NCBI GenBank assembly: GCA_951640165.1
Contig: OX621258.1
Location: forward strand, 8,393,501 to 8,457,500
DNA: 64,000 nt
Direction of reading: 5' to 3'
DNA from: Pseudoips prasinana
Taxonomy: Eukaryota > Arthropoda > Insecta > Lepidoptera > Nolidae
The number at the start of each line of letters is the position of its first letter. Position 1 is the first letter of the stretch. This document shows, piece after piece, positions 1 through 10,039 of this stretch. The notes beneath the pieces are model-generated. The model saw only the letters and a list, made by a program, of their open reading frames with translations, was not told where the DNA came from and did no database searches. The position numbers and the translations under genes were made by a program.

Positions 1-1226
1 TTTTTGTTTGGCTAAGAATTCTAATTTCAAATTAATTTTATTTTAAAAACATGGATTCTTTTTTCCAAAAGTAGTCATTTCTTTATTGATTAGTGTTACA
101 TTTTCATCGCATTTCAATCTTTTTCGTCATCATGGATACGTTAAAAATTCGAGTAATTATGGAATATGAGTACCGTCGTGGCAGCAACGCGGCACAAGCG
201 GCACGCAACATCAACGACGTTTACGGAGCTAACACTACAAACCAACGCACCACCTGTTATTGGTTTGCTCGCTTCCGTTCTGGAAATTTCGACCTGAAAA
301 ATGAACCTCGCGGTCGTCCGAAGACTTTGGTCGACAATGACGAATTAAAGGCGGTTGTGGAAACTGACGATACACAATCTACGGCTGAATTAGCAGCAGC
401 TTTCGACGTTAGCGTCAAAACAATATTGGTCCATTTGCGTCAAATTGGCAAGGTAAAAAAGCTTGACAAATGGGTGCCCCACGAACTCAATGATCGCCAG
501 CGCGAAGTACGCGTCGAGACGTGCCTTGCACTGCTCAACAGACACACAAATGAAGGAATTTTGAACCGCATTGTTACCTGCGATGAAAAATGGATTCTGT
601 TTGATAACCGCAAGCGCTCAGCAAGTTGGTTGGATCCTGGTTCAGCACCTAAACAATGCCCTAAACGAAAACTTACCCCTAGAAAAGTGATGGTCACTGT
701 TTGGTGGTCTAGCGCCGGTGTGATTCATCACAGCTTCTTACCAAACGGGGTGAGCATTACTGCAGATGTGTACTGTGAAGAACTGAGCACAATGATGGAG
801 AAGCTGGCGCATCTCCAACCAGCATTGGTCAATCGCTCGTCTCCGCTGCTCCTGCACGACAACGCGCGACCTCATACTGCACAGCAGACGGTCTCCAAGT
901 TGCAAGAACTGGGGTTGGAAGCTCTCCGTCATCCGCCCTACTCACCAGACCTTGCGCCTACAGACTACTACTTTTTCCAGAATTTGGATAACTTCTTGGC
1001 GGGAAAAAAATTCAATACCCGAGAGGCAGTACAAAATGCCTTTGAAGAATTTGTTGCCTCCCGTCCAGCTGATTTCTTTAAGAAGGGCATCAATAAACTG
1101 CCACTGCGATGGCAAAGATGCATTGATTGCATGGGTGATTACTTCGATTAATACAAATAAAAAAATTCATGAAAAAAATTCGTTTAAATTTTTTCATACA
1201 AAACGGCAATTTCATAGGTAAAGACC
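1..1226 (+). mobile_element. mariner transposon copy 1, 5' end off-window
   Basis: Class II cut-and-paste element of the mariner family. Compared with the complete copy at 44417-45698, about the first 56 bases (5' terminal inverted repeat and neighbouring bases) fall outside the window. The 3' inverted repeat ends at 1226 with CATAGGTAAAGACC and is followed by TA, the expected target duplication. The body is almost identical to the other copy: I count at least five base differences. The 3' flank (1229-1300) matches the 3' half of SINE-C, so the element appears to have landed inside a SINE. Confidence 0.95.
93..1151 (+). CDS. mariner transposase, intact (D,D34D)
   Basis: Encodes a mariner-family transposase that would bind the terminal inverted repeats and cut and paste the element at TA sites in the nucleus. 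The open frame is 352 codons from the first ATG. Met14 (position 132) gives 339 aa, closer to the usual mariner length of about 340-350, and Met23 is also possible, so the true start is uncertain. The N-terminal third holds the helix-turn-helix DNA-binding part (about residues 25-115), followed by the mariner hallmark WVPHEL at 127-132. The catalytic triad is complete: Asp164 (CDEKW), Asp256 (HDNARPH) and Asp291 (SPDLAPTDYYFF), with exactly 34 residues between the last two. There is no stop or frameshift. It differs from the copy at 44492-45550 at two residues (T91 versus A, P186 versus T), neither catalytic. It looks potentially active; mobility is inferred only. Confidence 0.95.
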   Translation: MLHFHRISIFFVIMDTLKIRVIMEYEYRRGSNAAQAARNINDVYGANTTNQRTTCYWFARFRSGNFDLKNEPRGRPKTLVDNDELKAVVETDDTQSTAELAAAFDVSVKTILVHLRQIGKVKKLDKWVPHELNDRQREVRVETCLALLNRHTNEGILNRIVTCDEKWILFDNRKRSASWLDPGSAPKQCPKRKLTPRKVMVTVWWSSAGVIHHSFLPNGVSITADVYCEELSTMMEKLAHLQPALVNRSSPLLLHDNARPHTAQQTVSKLQELGLEALRHPPYSPDLAPTDYYFFQNLDNFLAGKKFNTREAVQNAFEEFVASRPADFFKKGINKLPLRWQRCIDCMGDYFD

Positions 1227-1228
1227 TA

Positions 1229-1305
1229 TTATGTTTGTAAAGTGTCCCGCGACACAGGGATTAATATACCTAGTGCGGGCGTTCTCTTTAAAAAAAATGT
1301 TTTAC
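1229..1305 (+). repeat. SINE-C 3' half flanking mariner copy 1
   Basis: The sequence GTTTGTAAAGTGTCCCGCGACACAGGGATT...CTAGTGCGGGCG with an A-run matches the 3' half of SINE-C copies at 35095, 35338 and 41677. The tRNA-like head would lie upstream of mariner, off the window. Confidence 0.7.
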
Positions 1306-1624
1306 AATTTACTTGGATAACCCAAATTCCTTGTTTCTGTTTAACCAGTCAATACTCCTACACAAATTACTTCTTAATTAAACTAAACACCTTTGATCAA
1401 ACATCAAACACGTCTGTCTTGACCCCTAATTCCCTTTGTAACAACAAAGTTGCTCTAACCAGAGTGTAGTGAGCATCCTAAAGCAAATTGGGGTTCCGCT
1501 TTCCATGAATTTGGGGGAAGATATTATTTTATTTTCAATCGACTCGTCCTTAAAATGAGGTGTACTATACTATATCGAACGGCAAGTAATCGAATGTCTA
1601 AATACTCGACGTTCATAATATCGA

Positions 1625-1875
1625 ATCACACTAATATTATAAAGGCGAAAGTTTGTGAGTGTGTACGTTTGTTACTTCTTCGCACAAAAACTACTATTAT
1701 AAATGTGAATAGAGCTATAATTTATAAAGTTTGACACAGGTAAAAGGTTTTTCTTTATAATATTAGTAGGGCTAGCTAGTCCTACTAATATTAAGGCGAA
1801 GGTTTTGTTACTTCTTCACGTCTAAACGGTTGGAGCGATTTTAATAAAATTTGGTATAGAGTTAGTTGACACCCT
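1625..1875. repeat. Lep1-like Helitron ends, back to back
   Basis: Starts TCACACTAATATTATAAAGG, the 5' end seen in the complete Lep1-like elements of this window. About 130 bases later the inverted string TATAATATTAGTAGG is followed, after GCTAGCTAG, by another CCTACTAATATTAAGGCG. This is two or three partial 5' ends in inverted arrangement, with no clean CTAG 3' end. Confidence 0.55.
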
Positions 1876-2539
1876 GAACACAGCTAGTGTTTAATAAAAT
1901 AAACGAAAGAGAAATAAATGAATCGTTCATACCACTCCTTTGTTTCTCACTTTATGCCACCATAAAGTTCTAAGTTCTAACCTAACCTACTTTTCTAGTA
2001 GCGAAGTTCCATTTATTAACCATTCGATACTATGAACGTTCGAGTATTTAGTCATTTGATTACTAGGCGTTCGATTTGGCAGGTGCATCCGCTTAAAATG
2101 TTACTCTTAATTCTCCAAATAACGATTAATCGAAGTGTGACTTAAAAATTATATAAAATAGAAGCGGCTTTAATTTACTTACAGAATTTTAAACGACCTG
2201 TTTGTAGATTACAATATTGTCCACATTTTGAACTAGATCATTAATAATAATAATAATAATAAAATTTATTTTCTCACTACAACATACAGTTAACCAAAGA
2301 CAGTTTTATATATATTACATAATTCAGGTAAGTATACATATATTGTAGGAGACTGGTGCCTAAGCTAGGCTTTAGGCCTGTATTTCAGGACACCAGGTTC
2401 CCACCTCTTAACATTTACATTTCTAGATTATGTACTATGTGCGCTGACAACGTAGTAAGTTATCCAACAACTTTAATAATACAATTGATTTTTATTTTGA
2501 ATAAAAAGGTAGCGTTAGTATATGTATTTTTGTGTATGG

Positions 2540-2540
<1 letters not shown>
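1876..2540. other. AT-rich DNA, nothing recognised
   Basis: No long reading frame, splice-bounded exon or repeat family shared with the rest of the window was found. There is a short TAA run near 2242-2262. Confidence 0.4.

Positions 2541-2632
<92 letters not shown>
2541..2632 (+). repeat. (TG)46 microsatellite
   Basis: An uninterrupted TG dinucleotide run of 92 bases, flanked by imperfect TG-rich sequence up to about 2700. Confidence 0.98.
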
Positions 2633-2633
<1 letters not shown>

Positions 2634-2921
2634 ATGTCTGTTCGTATAGGTATTTATAATGTGTGCGTAGCAAGTATGTGTGTGTTTGTGGTTACTTAAG
2701 AATTTTTATACTACATTAAATCAACAATTAAATTTATATCTTTTGAAAATAGTTCCCGTGTCTTGATTGAATTAAGGAGACCTTCAGCAGGTTTCTTTAA
2801 ACGTAGAGTTACCAAACGAACACCAGCATGAGTAACATATTCGGGTAGGTTATTTTATTTCATAATGATTAAAAAAATTATAATATGTGTTTTATTTGTA
2901 ACATTCCGTAACATCGTCATT

Positions 2922-3180
2922 TGACCGTCACCGTAGCACAGTTGGTAGTGCCCCTGCCTACGAAGCTGGTGGTCTTGGGTTCGAATCCCGGTAAGTGCAA
3001 ATATTTGTGTGTTGAGCACGAATATTTGTTTCTGAGTCATGGATGTTTTCTATGTATATAAGTATTTATCTATCTATATAAGTATGTATATCGTGGTACC
3101 CATAGTACAAGCTTTGCTTAGTTTGGGGCTAGAAAGATCTGTGTGACAGTCTCCCTAGATATTATATATTATTATATTTT
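2922..3180 (+). mobile_element. SINE-A, tRNA-derived, full length
   Basis: Non-autonomous retroposon with a tRNA-like head. An A-box-like TAGCACAGTTGG at about 2934 and a B box GGGTTCGAATCCC at about 2978 fit an internal RNA polymerase III promoter. The body carries TTTGTTTCTGAGTCATGG and TAGTACAAGCTTTGCTTAG, and the tail is (ATT)-rich. Other copies are at 9790, 39143, 40548 and 40661. Confidence 0.88.
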
Positions 3181-3284
3181 AGAGCCTGTGCATACCACGT
3201 TTTGTAAACGCGGCGGCGCGCTTTTATCCTACAGAGCAGTTTGGTGTTTGTTTAAATTGATACAAACGTGATGCTAAACTATCT

Positions 3285-3443
3285 TCTACGCGACTGCAAA
3301 CCATCGTCCCAACAGAGGTCACCCTGGTGGTTGCCATCCATCTAGACTGCACAACTGCAGTTTAGATGGATGGCAACCACTAGGGTGACCATCTAGACTG
3401 CACAGGGTGACCCCTGTTGGGACGTTGGGTTGCAACCGTGTAG
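3285..3443. repeat. nested foldback (imperfect palindrome)
   Basis: GGTCACCCTGGTGGTTGCCATCC at about 3318 recurs inverted at about 3365-3390. The outer segment CGTCCCAACAG at 3305 recurs inverted at about 3413-3423, and the flanks (CTACGCGACTGCAAACC versus GGTTGCAACCGTGTAG) also pair. This looks like a decayed foldback DNA transposon. No transposase is present. Confidence 0.7.
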
Positions 3444-4440
3444 CATATGCTCAACGCGCGTCAACAGCGCCCTTAATGCTACATGGCATTTCCAGGACCT
3501 CTTGGTTGTTTGGTGGTTGGGCTATCCGTTTGCGAGCTACGATGCCACAGACAGAGATTGACGTCAAACTTATACACATAACACCCCTTTTTTGCGTCGG
3601 GGTTTATAAATACGTCCAATCACAAATACTGACGAATGTTTACAACAAATATTCGTGTGCCTACCAGCCGGTAACCAGAAGCATACACGCACAGCAGTCG
3701 TGAATCATAGTGCGGCGAGCCGTGCGCGTGCGCTCGATTGCCGTTCGATGTTCGGACACAGCTATAGAACGCAATTGAAATAGGAAAGAGACAAGAGGCT
3801 TGTTAAAGAAAATAAAAAAAAGTTATAACTGGCACCCATTTCCCTTAAGCTTTCTTTTACACCCGATATCTTAAAATTACATCCCCATCAAAGGGTAAAG
3901 GTGAAAATTTATCTACAGCATCTCAAAGTTTGTTGGTCTGTCAAAATAATGAAATATGATCGCTTCCGACGCCGTCATCGAAGTTTGTAACTTGTTCCTA
4001 ACCTAAGTTGGCAACTTACTCCATATTTCATTTAAGGAAACATTTGCCTTCATGTTTTTCGTGTTAGAAATTGGTTGGTGAACAAATCAGTGCATGTATG
4101 TGTGGCCACAGATTGCTTACGTTGTGAGACTACGGACAAATATTTTGATATGTGGCATAAAAATAGGGGTAAGGTCTTTGGTAGTACTAAGTTTTTGTCT
4201 TTGGCATTGTAAATAAATTGAATTAAATTGGGACAACTAATACAATGCCATTTTATGCCAAACTAGGCAGGGCATGTACCAAATAATTGATAAATATACT
4301 TGTAAAGAGTAATTTAACAAGAAATTTGATTTGTAATCAAGTTTAAATGGCAATGATTGAATTTTTTATTGAAAATGAAAAATGTTTTTCAAACTAACCC
4401 TATTTTTATTAGCCAGGCTACGTCAAAAATCAAAATATTC
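3444..4440. other. non-repetitive AT-rich DNA, no gene seen
   Basis: No supported coding exon. A CG-rich patch at about 3710-3760 is of unknown nature. The short frame at 3407-3703 runs out of the foldback and has no family resemblance. Confidence 0.4.
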
Positions 4441-4446
4441 GATTTG

Positions 4447-4562
4447 AGCTTCAAATCAGCCGCCCACACCCACAGCTGGACAAAGGCCTCCCCCAAAGAT
4501 ATCGAAAATTGCCGGTCTTGCGCTATCCGCATCCAGTGACTTCCAGTGACTTCCAGCGACCC
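4447..4562 (-). repeat. LINE-K 3' fragment (RTE-like)
   Basis: Shares GCTGGACAAAGGCCTCCCCC and TTGCCGGTCTTGCGCTATCC with the longer copy at 41028-41225. The block CACTGGATGCGGATAGCG reads on the minus strand, as in 3' regions of lepidopteran LINEs. It is truncated at both sides. Confidence 0.65.
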
Positions 4563-4622
4563 TGTCAAGCCTTACTTTTTTAAAATACATTATAAAGTTT
4601 TAATCATTGTCATCTAAATTTC

Positions 4623-4699
4623 ATGTTTTATTTTGATTCATAAAACAAAGTTATTATTGCTTTCAATAAGAACTTTGTTTTTTGAATCAAAATAAAACA
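4623..4699. repeat. hairpin with 30-bp arms
   Basis: ATGTTTTATTTTGATTCA at 4623 pairs with TGAATCAAAATAAAACAT ending at 4699, with about one mismatch over 30 bp and a 17-nt loop. It is a candidate snapback MITE remnant. Confidence 0.8.
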
Positions 4700-4721
4700 T
4701 TTTTTTAATTGCAGCTGTATA

Positions 4722-4747
4722 TAATATATTGGGTACCCAATATATTA
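4722..4747. repeat. perfect 26-bp palindrome
   Basis: Perfect dyad centred on GGGTACCC, with TAATATATT outside it. It has no loop and no known function. Confidence 0.9.
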
Positions 4748-4794
4748 ATTAATACAAACATATATAATACTTTTGTTATTTTTGTATTAATCTA

Positions 4795-5275
4795 TATATT
4801 GATAAATATTTATTTTATTTATTTTATTTATCACTTTATGCACAAAAAAAATGTACAAAGGCGGACTTAATGCCCTAGGCATTTTCTGCCAGTCAACCTT
4901 AGGGTGGTGCAGAGAGAGCATGGTAGGTGCACAGATCATAAGGTAAACATTAATAGTAGAAAAAACAGGAATATACAATACTATAAAATACTATACAATG
5001 CAATACATACGATACTATAATATATAACACTATATAATAATAATATAATACTATACTACTATACAACTATTGAATCCGATCATGTAATCATATATATATA
5101 TCATCGAGGGGTTTCTGCTAATAATTTCCGAAAGATATGCTCTCGAACTTTTCTTTTAAATGAGAAGCGACTCTTGGCCATCCTGATTTCGAGAGGTAAT
5201 GAATTCCACTGAAGAATAGATTCTACAAAGAAAGAAGAGTGAAGGAATTTTTTTCTCACCTCTCTAAATCTCGAC
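4795..5275 (-). mobile_element. LINE-H (jockey-like) 3' end
   Basis: On the minus strand 5275-5101 encodes the C-terminus of a jockey/CR1-like reverse transcriptase, containing WNSLPLEIR and ending in a TGA at 5103-5101. The 3' UTR follows (GTACAAAGGCGGACTTAATG), with an AT microsatellite and a (TTTA)n-type tail near 4800. It is 5'-truncated and dead. A related fragment sits at 23246-24048. Confidence 0.78.
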
Positions 5276-5520
5276 TCATCTAGCTACGATCCGACGTGCA
5301 TTACGTCGTGTCGTCGGCGAGTCGTGTCGTACCTGGGTCGTGTCGTCGGCACGTCGTGAAGTGGACCGCGCTATACGGGTCGTAGCATTCTATACTAATA
5401 AGGTGTCAATGCAAAGAACTATTAGGGCAAAGGACCCACTACCCTTGTTTACTTTTTTTATTAAATATATTTTTTTTAACACTAAGTTAATGTTTAATTT
5501 TCTAGTTCCTCTAGATATAG
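5276..5520. other. CGTCGTGT-rich low-complexity stretch
   Basis: Short degenerate repeats of GTCGTGTCGTCGG at about 5305-5355, then AT-rich sequence. No function is assigned. Confidence 0.4.
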
Positions 5521-5529
5521 TAAATTAGA

Positions 5530-5561
5530 AAAACGTAACAATTGGCCAATTGTTACGTTTT
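5530..5561. repeat. perfect 32-bp palindrome
   Basis: AAAACGTAACAATTGG followed directly by its reverse complement, centred on GGCC. There is no loop. Confidence 0.92.
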
Positions 5562-5574
5562 ACGAAAAAACCCT

Positions 5575-6110
5575 GGAACCAGTATACGGGTGGACAATTA
5601 GTGATTGACCAATTTCGCACCGTGACTGCAACATGACGAACGACGCGATATATATGCGAGAAGAAGTACTCTATACTATTTTAGCAGCAATCAGCAATCT
5701 AAGATGATGCAGTCACGGTTTAGCACAAGCGGAAGGGCTCACAATATTTAATTAGCGTTGTAATAAGTAAGAATTGATATTGATTAAAACATTCATATTA
5801 TAGATACATTACACCCAGACACAGAACAAATAATCATGCTCATCAAAACATGAAACTTTTACCATCAGGGGCTTATAACCAATAAATAGAAAGTTTGTAA
5901 TGATTTTGTATATTATTAGTTAGGATTAGGTTAATGTAGTTTTAAGTTCTAATGTTCCTCAAAAACCAACCAACAGCTAAAGGACAAATATAATTATAGG
6001 AATAAACATATGTACACAGCCAATTAATTACTAGTTCTCACTTATAAGTATTAAAAAAGATCGAACGCACTAAAATCTACATACCCAATGCTTACAAATT
6101 AACGTTACTT
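5575..6110. other. unassigned; one short inverted repeat
   Basis: ACCGTGACTGCA at about 5620 recurs inverted as TGCAGTCACGGT at about 5708. The rest is AT-rich with no gene seen. Confidence 0.4.
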
Positions 6111-6116
6111 TATTTG

Positions 6117-6376
6117 ACGGGCCTGTTGGCGTGGTTGGCAAATGTTTGCTTTTCACGCCGCAGGTCGTGGGTTCGATTCCCACCCAGGACAGATATTTGT
6201 GTGCATGAACATGTCTGTTTTCCTGAGTCTGGGAGTAATTATGTATGTTTATATATATGTATGTATTTACAAAAGAAAAGTAGTATATCAGTTATCTGGT
6301 TTCCATAGTACAAGCTCTGTTTACTTTGGGATCAGATAGCTGTGTGTAAATAATGTCCCAGGATATTATTCTGAGC
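6117..6376 (+). mobile_element. SINE-B, tRNA-derived
   Basis: Head with GTTGGCGTGGTTGG and B box GGGTTCGATTCCCACCC at about 6172. Body with CATGTCTGTTTTCCTGAGTC and GGTTTCCATAGTACAAGCTC, tail TAATGTCCCAGGATATTATT. This is the most abundant SINE in the window, with 13 copies or fragments. Confidence 0.88.
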
Positions 6377-6598
6377 CAAATTACGACCACAGCTGGACAA
6401 AAGCTTCCCCAAAGAATGGGGGATATGCAATAATCGCCACGCTTGGCAGACGGGTTGGTGATCGCAGTTGGATGGTCATAGTTCACAGAAAAACGCTGCT
6501 GCCCGTTCTCTGGTAGGAATTGCCTCGGGACGATTTCTACGCCCCCCACGGGATAAGATGGGGTGATGATATTCCCGTAACCACACAGCGGCAAGTCT
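6377..6598 (-). repeat. LINE-J 3' region (RTE-type tail)
   Basis: Shares CCACGCTTGGCAGACGGGTT, ACGCTGCTGCCCGTTCTC and CGGGATAAGATGGGGTGATG with copies at 28745, 35690, 20868, 26533 and 53887. Read on the minus strand it ends near CAGCTGTGG; plus-sense copies end in ATGATG-type tails, as in RTE elements. Non-coding remnant. Confidence 0.7.
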
Positions 6599-6720
6599 TA
6601 TCTAATAACATTATAATTTAGCTGTAATTTTATATTTAATTATATTATATTATAAATGTTAAATATGGAAATTCTAATTTACGCCGTAATTTACATGGTA
6701 TGGTAGTCATATGGTTTCTA

Positions 6721-8745
6721 GTTTAAAACTACTGCCACATCAAATAACTCACTGGCTTAATTTTGGCACATTCAGGGACAAAAAAAACTTAAATCCAACC
6801 ACCTTCGAATCTTCCAAATAAAAAGCGAAATTACATCCAAATAGCCGCATCCTCGCAACGGATAAAACTCTTATATGACTACATTGGAACATTCGCTCCC
6901 AAAACTGTCAATTAATGTTCTTCAGATTATGATCTCTGCGTAAATATGAGACGATTATGTCCTCGCGTATTCCAGTTATTTGGAATCGTGTGACCTACTA
7001 ACGATGACATAGACAGGCAGATACCCAAACAAGTTTCTAGCTTATTTTATTACTACAGTGTTAAGAGAAATAAAACTAAATTAAATTACCACATCAAGCA
7101 AATCACTATCAACTGGCTTAGTATTGGTACATTCAGTGAAGAAAATTCTTTTTTTTTTCGTTTCATTTCATTTTCATTCATATATGACTCCCGTCGGTAC
7201 ATTCGCTTACAAAGTATATCATACTGTCAATTAATGTTCTTCAGATTATGATCTCTGCGTAAATTCGAGATGATTATGTCCTCGAGTATTCCAGTTATTT
7301 CGAATCGTGTGACCTAGTTACGATTACATAGGCAGGCAGATACACACACAAGTGTCTAGCGTATAACACTACAGTGTTCAGAAAAAAAAAAACAAATTAC
7401 ACTACCACATCAAACAATTTGTGGTAGTATTGGTACAATCAGTGACAAAAGTACTTATATCCAACCACACACCTCAGAATCATCGAAATAAAAAGAGCGA
7501 AACAACATCCAAAGTGCCGCATCCTCGCAACAGATACGCAACGCTTATATGACTCCCTTCGGTACATTCGCTCACAAAAGTATATCAATCTGTCAATTAA
7601 TGTTCTTCAGATCATGATCTCTGCGAAAATATGAGGTGATTATGTCCTCGCGTATTCCAGTTATTTTGAATCGTGTGACCTAGTTACGATTACATAGGCA
7701 GCCAGATACACACGAGAGTTTCTAGCGTATAACACTACAGTGTTCAGAAAAAAAAAACAAATTACACTACCACATCAAACAACTTGGGTTGGTATTGGTA
7801 CAATCAGTGACAAAAGTACTTATATCCAACCACACATCTCCGAATCATCGAAATAAAAAGAGCGAAACAACATCCAAAATGCCACATCTTCGAAACCGAT
7901 AAAACTCTTATATGACTTACATTGGAACATTCGCTCCCAAATGTATACCAAACTGTCAATTAATGTTCTTCAGATTATGATCTCTGCGTAAATATGAGAT
8001 GATTATGTCCTCGAGTATTCCAGTTATTTCGAATCGTGTGACCTAGTTACGATTACATAGACAGGCAGAGACACACACAAGTTTCTAGCATATAACACTA
8101 CAGTGTTGAGAATAACAAAACCAAATTAAACTACCACATCAAACAACTTGGGTTAGTATTGGTACAATCAGTGACAAAAGTACTTATATCCAACCACAGA
8201 CCTCCGCATCATCGAAATAAAAAGCGCAAAACAACATCCAAAATGCCGCATCCTCGCAACAGATACAATGCGACGCTTATATGACTCCCTCCTGGTACAT
8301 TCGCTTACAAAAGTATGTCAAACTATCAATTAATGTTCTTCAGATTATGATCTCTGCGTTAATATGAGATGATTATGTCCTCGTGTATTCCAGTTATTTC
8401 GAATCGTGTGACCTAGTTACGATTACATAGGCAGGCAGATACACACACAAGTGTCTGGCGTATAACACTACAGTGTTCAGAAAAAAAAACCAAATTAAAC
8501 TACCACATCAAACAACTTGGGTTAGTATTGGTATAATCAGTGACAAAAATACTAATATCCAACCACATATCTTAGAATTTCGAGATAAAAAGAGCAAATC
8601 AACAGCCAAAATGCCGCATCCTCGCAACAGATACAACGCGACACTTATATGACTCCCGTCGGTACATTCGCTTACAAAAGTATATCAAACTGTCAATTAG
8701 TGTTCTTCAGATTATCATCTCTGCGTAAAGTATGAGGTGATTATA
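6721..8745 (+). repeat. tandem array, ~365-bp unit, about 6 copies
   Basis: The block TTAATGTTCTTCAGATTATG recurs at about 6912, 7228, 7589, 7958, 8329 and 8694. That gives spacings of about 316, 361, 369, 371 and 365 bases; the shorter interval reflects an internal deletion in the second unit. Every unit also holds a form of CACATCAAACAACTTGG, CATCCTCGCAACAGATAC and CGTGTGACCTAGTTACGATT. The last unit stops at about 8745. There is no reading frame, so this is satellite-like DNA. Confidence 0.95.
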
Positions 8746-8749
8746 TCGG

Positions 8750-9785
8750 GACCTTTTTCGGTTATTTTCGGGTTTCCTGGTGATTTACGAGGGGTCACCA
8801 TTTTTGCGGTAATGTTTGTTGTGACTTGGGTTGAGATGTGATTTTAATACGGAATGTTTACGGAGACTTTTGTAAGTTATTTCCTTTTGAGAAAAAATCT
8901 TTTTAAACATTTTATTTGTGTCAGATAAGTAGTGGAGATATGTGATAAGAACGCAATTAACATGGTAACCTATATCTCCTGGTCTAATATCTTCTAAATC
9001 TTCGATCCTATTATTATCGGCCGCTAAATACGCTACGGCTAAACTAACGATGAACTAAAACAAAGAATAAGTCTCATGCTAAGTTTCCAGAACCTTTGAG
9101 AAGTAAATAAAAGCTACATGCAACTGGCGAGTGTCCAGCAAAGTTTGCATCCCTGAGGGACTCCACTGGAACAAACTTAACGACTAAAAGGATAAAGTGC
9201 TGTAATGTGCAAGGATTCAAGATTGTACAGTTAATGTTATAGTTATATCATGTACTTTATGTACAAGTAATACCTTAACTACCAATTGCCCAAAGGTGGA
9301 CTGAGAGACAATACTTTTGTCATAAAGGTGTACTATGCCCTTAGACCAGCTTGTTGGTCGAAAGTTTAATAAGAGATACTAACTGTTAAGCCAGAGGCAG
9401 CATAACCTTGAAGATGAGCTAAGGCTTAGTTCTTGAACGGGACCGATCTCTGTCTGTTTAATTGTCACAAGATATTTAATGTTTTCTCTGTTTTAGATGT
9501 AAGTGAATAAATAACTTATTCTCAGTTCTTGAAGGAACCAAAATTAGAAAATGAAACTTGTCTCTTTGTAGCAAATATTTAGAGGCAAATGAGTTCAAAA
9601 GTCCATTAGCAACAAAGATTGGTTGTTTGATAACTATGCACTATGCAGTATATCCATAGTATAATGACGCAAAGTAGTTAATCGGAAAACATATAGATAG
9701 CATTGGTTTTGCGTTTAATAAGCTGCTCAACTGCCTCGTACTGACAGACTTGTCTTGCAAGAGATGTGTTTCCTGTTTAATATTG
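8750..9785. other. no gene or repeat recognised
   Basis: Follows the tandem array directly. Short frames only; no splice-bounded exon or repeat family seen. Confidence 0.4.
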
Positions 9786-9789
9786 TATA

Positions 9790-10036
9790 GTATAATAATA
9801 TCTAGGGACAATGTCACACAGATCATCCTAACCCCAAACTAAGCAAAGCTTGTACTATGGGTACCAGGTGACGATATACATACTTATATAGATAGATAAA
9901 TACTTAAATACATAGAAAACATCCATGACTCAGAAACAAATATTCGTGCTCATCACACAAATATTTGCTCTTACCGGGATTCGCACCCAGGACCACCAGC
10001 TTCGTAGGCAGGAGCACTACCAACTAGGCTACGGTA
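9790..10036 (-). mobile_element. SINE-A, antisense copy
   Basis: Reverse complement of the element at 2922: the tail begins ATCTAGGGACAATGTCACAC, and the inverted B box is near 9976, slightly decayed (GGGATTCGCACCC). The tRNA-like head ends near 10036. Confidence 0.86.
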
Positions 10037-10039
10037 TAC

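Noticed and set aside
440..932. Antisense and offset frames inside the mariner copies (also 44422-45203)
   Set aside because: They are shadows of the transposase frame and repeat identically in both copies.
2356..2649. 97-codon frame running through the TG tract
   Set aside because: A (TG)n run is open in every frame as Cys-Val; no protein family resemblance.
2922..3000. tRNA-gene-like A and B boxes (also in all SINE-A to SINE-D copies)
   Set aside because: The tRNA-like parts lack a foldable complete cloverleaf and continue into conserved non-tRNA bodies shared by many copies; they are SINE heads, not tRNA genes.
3407..3703. 98-codon frame after the foldback
   Set aside because: It starts within the inverted repeat, has no family resemblance and no splice or start support.
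6721..8745. CRISPR array or gene cluster reading of the tandem units
   Set aside because: Units are ~365 bp with no short repeat-spacer structure, no coding, and the DNA is eukaryotic.
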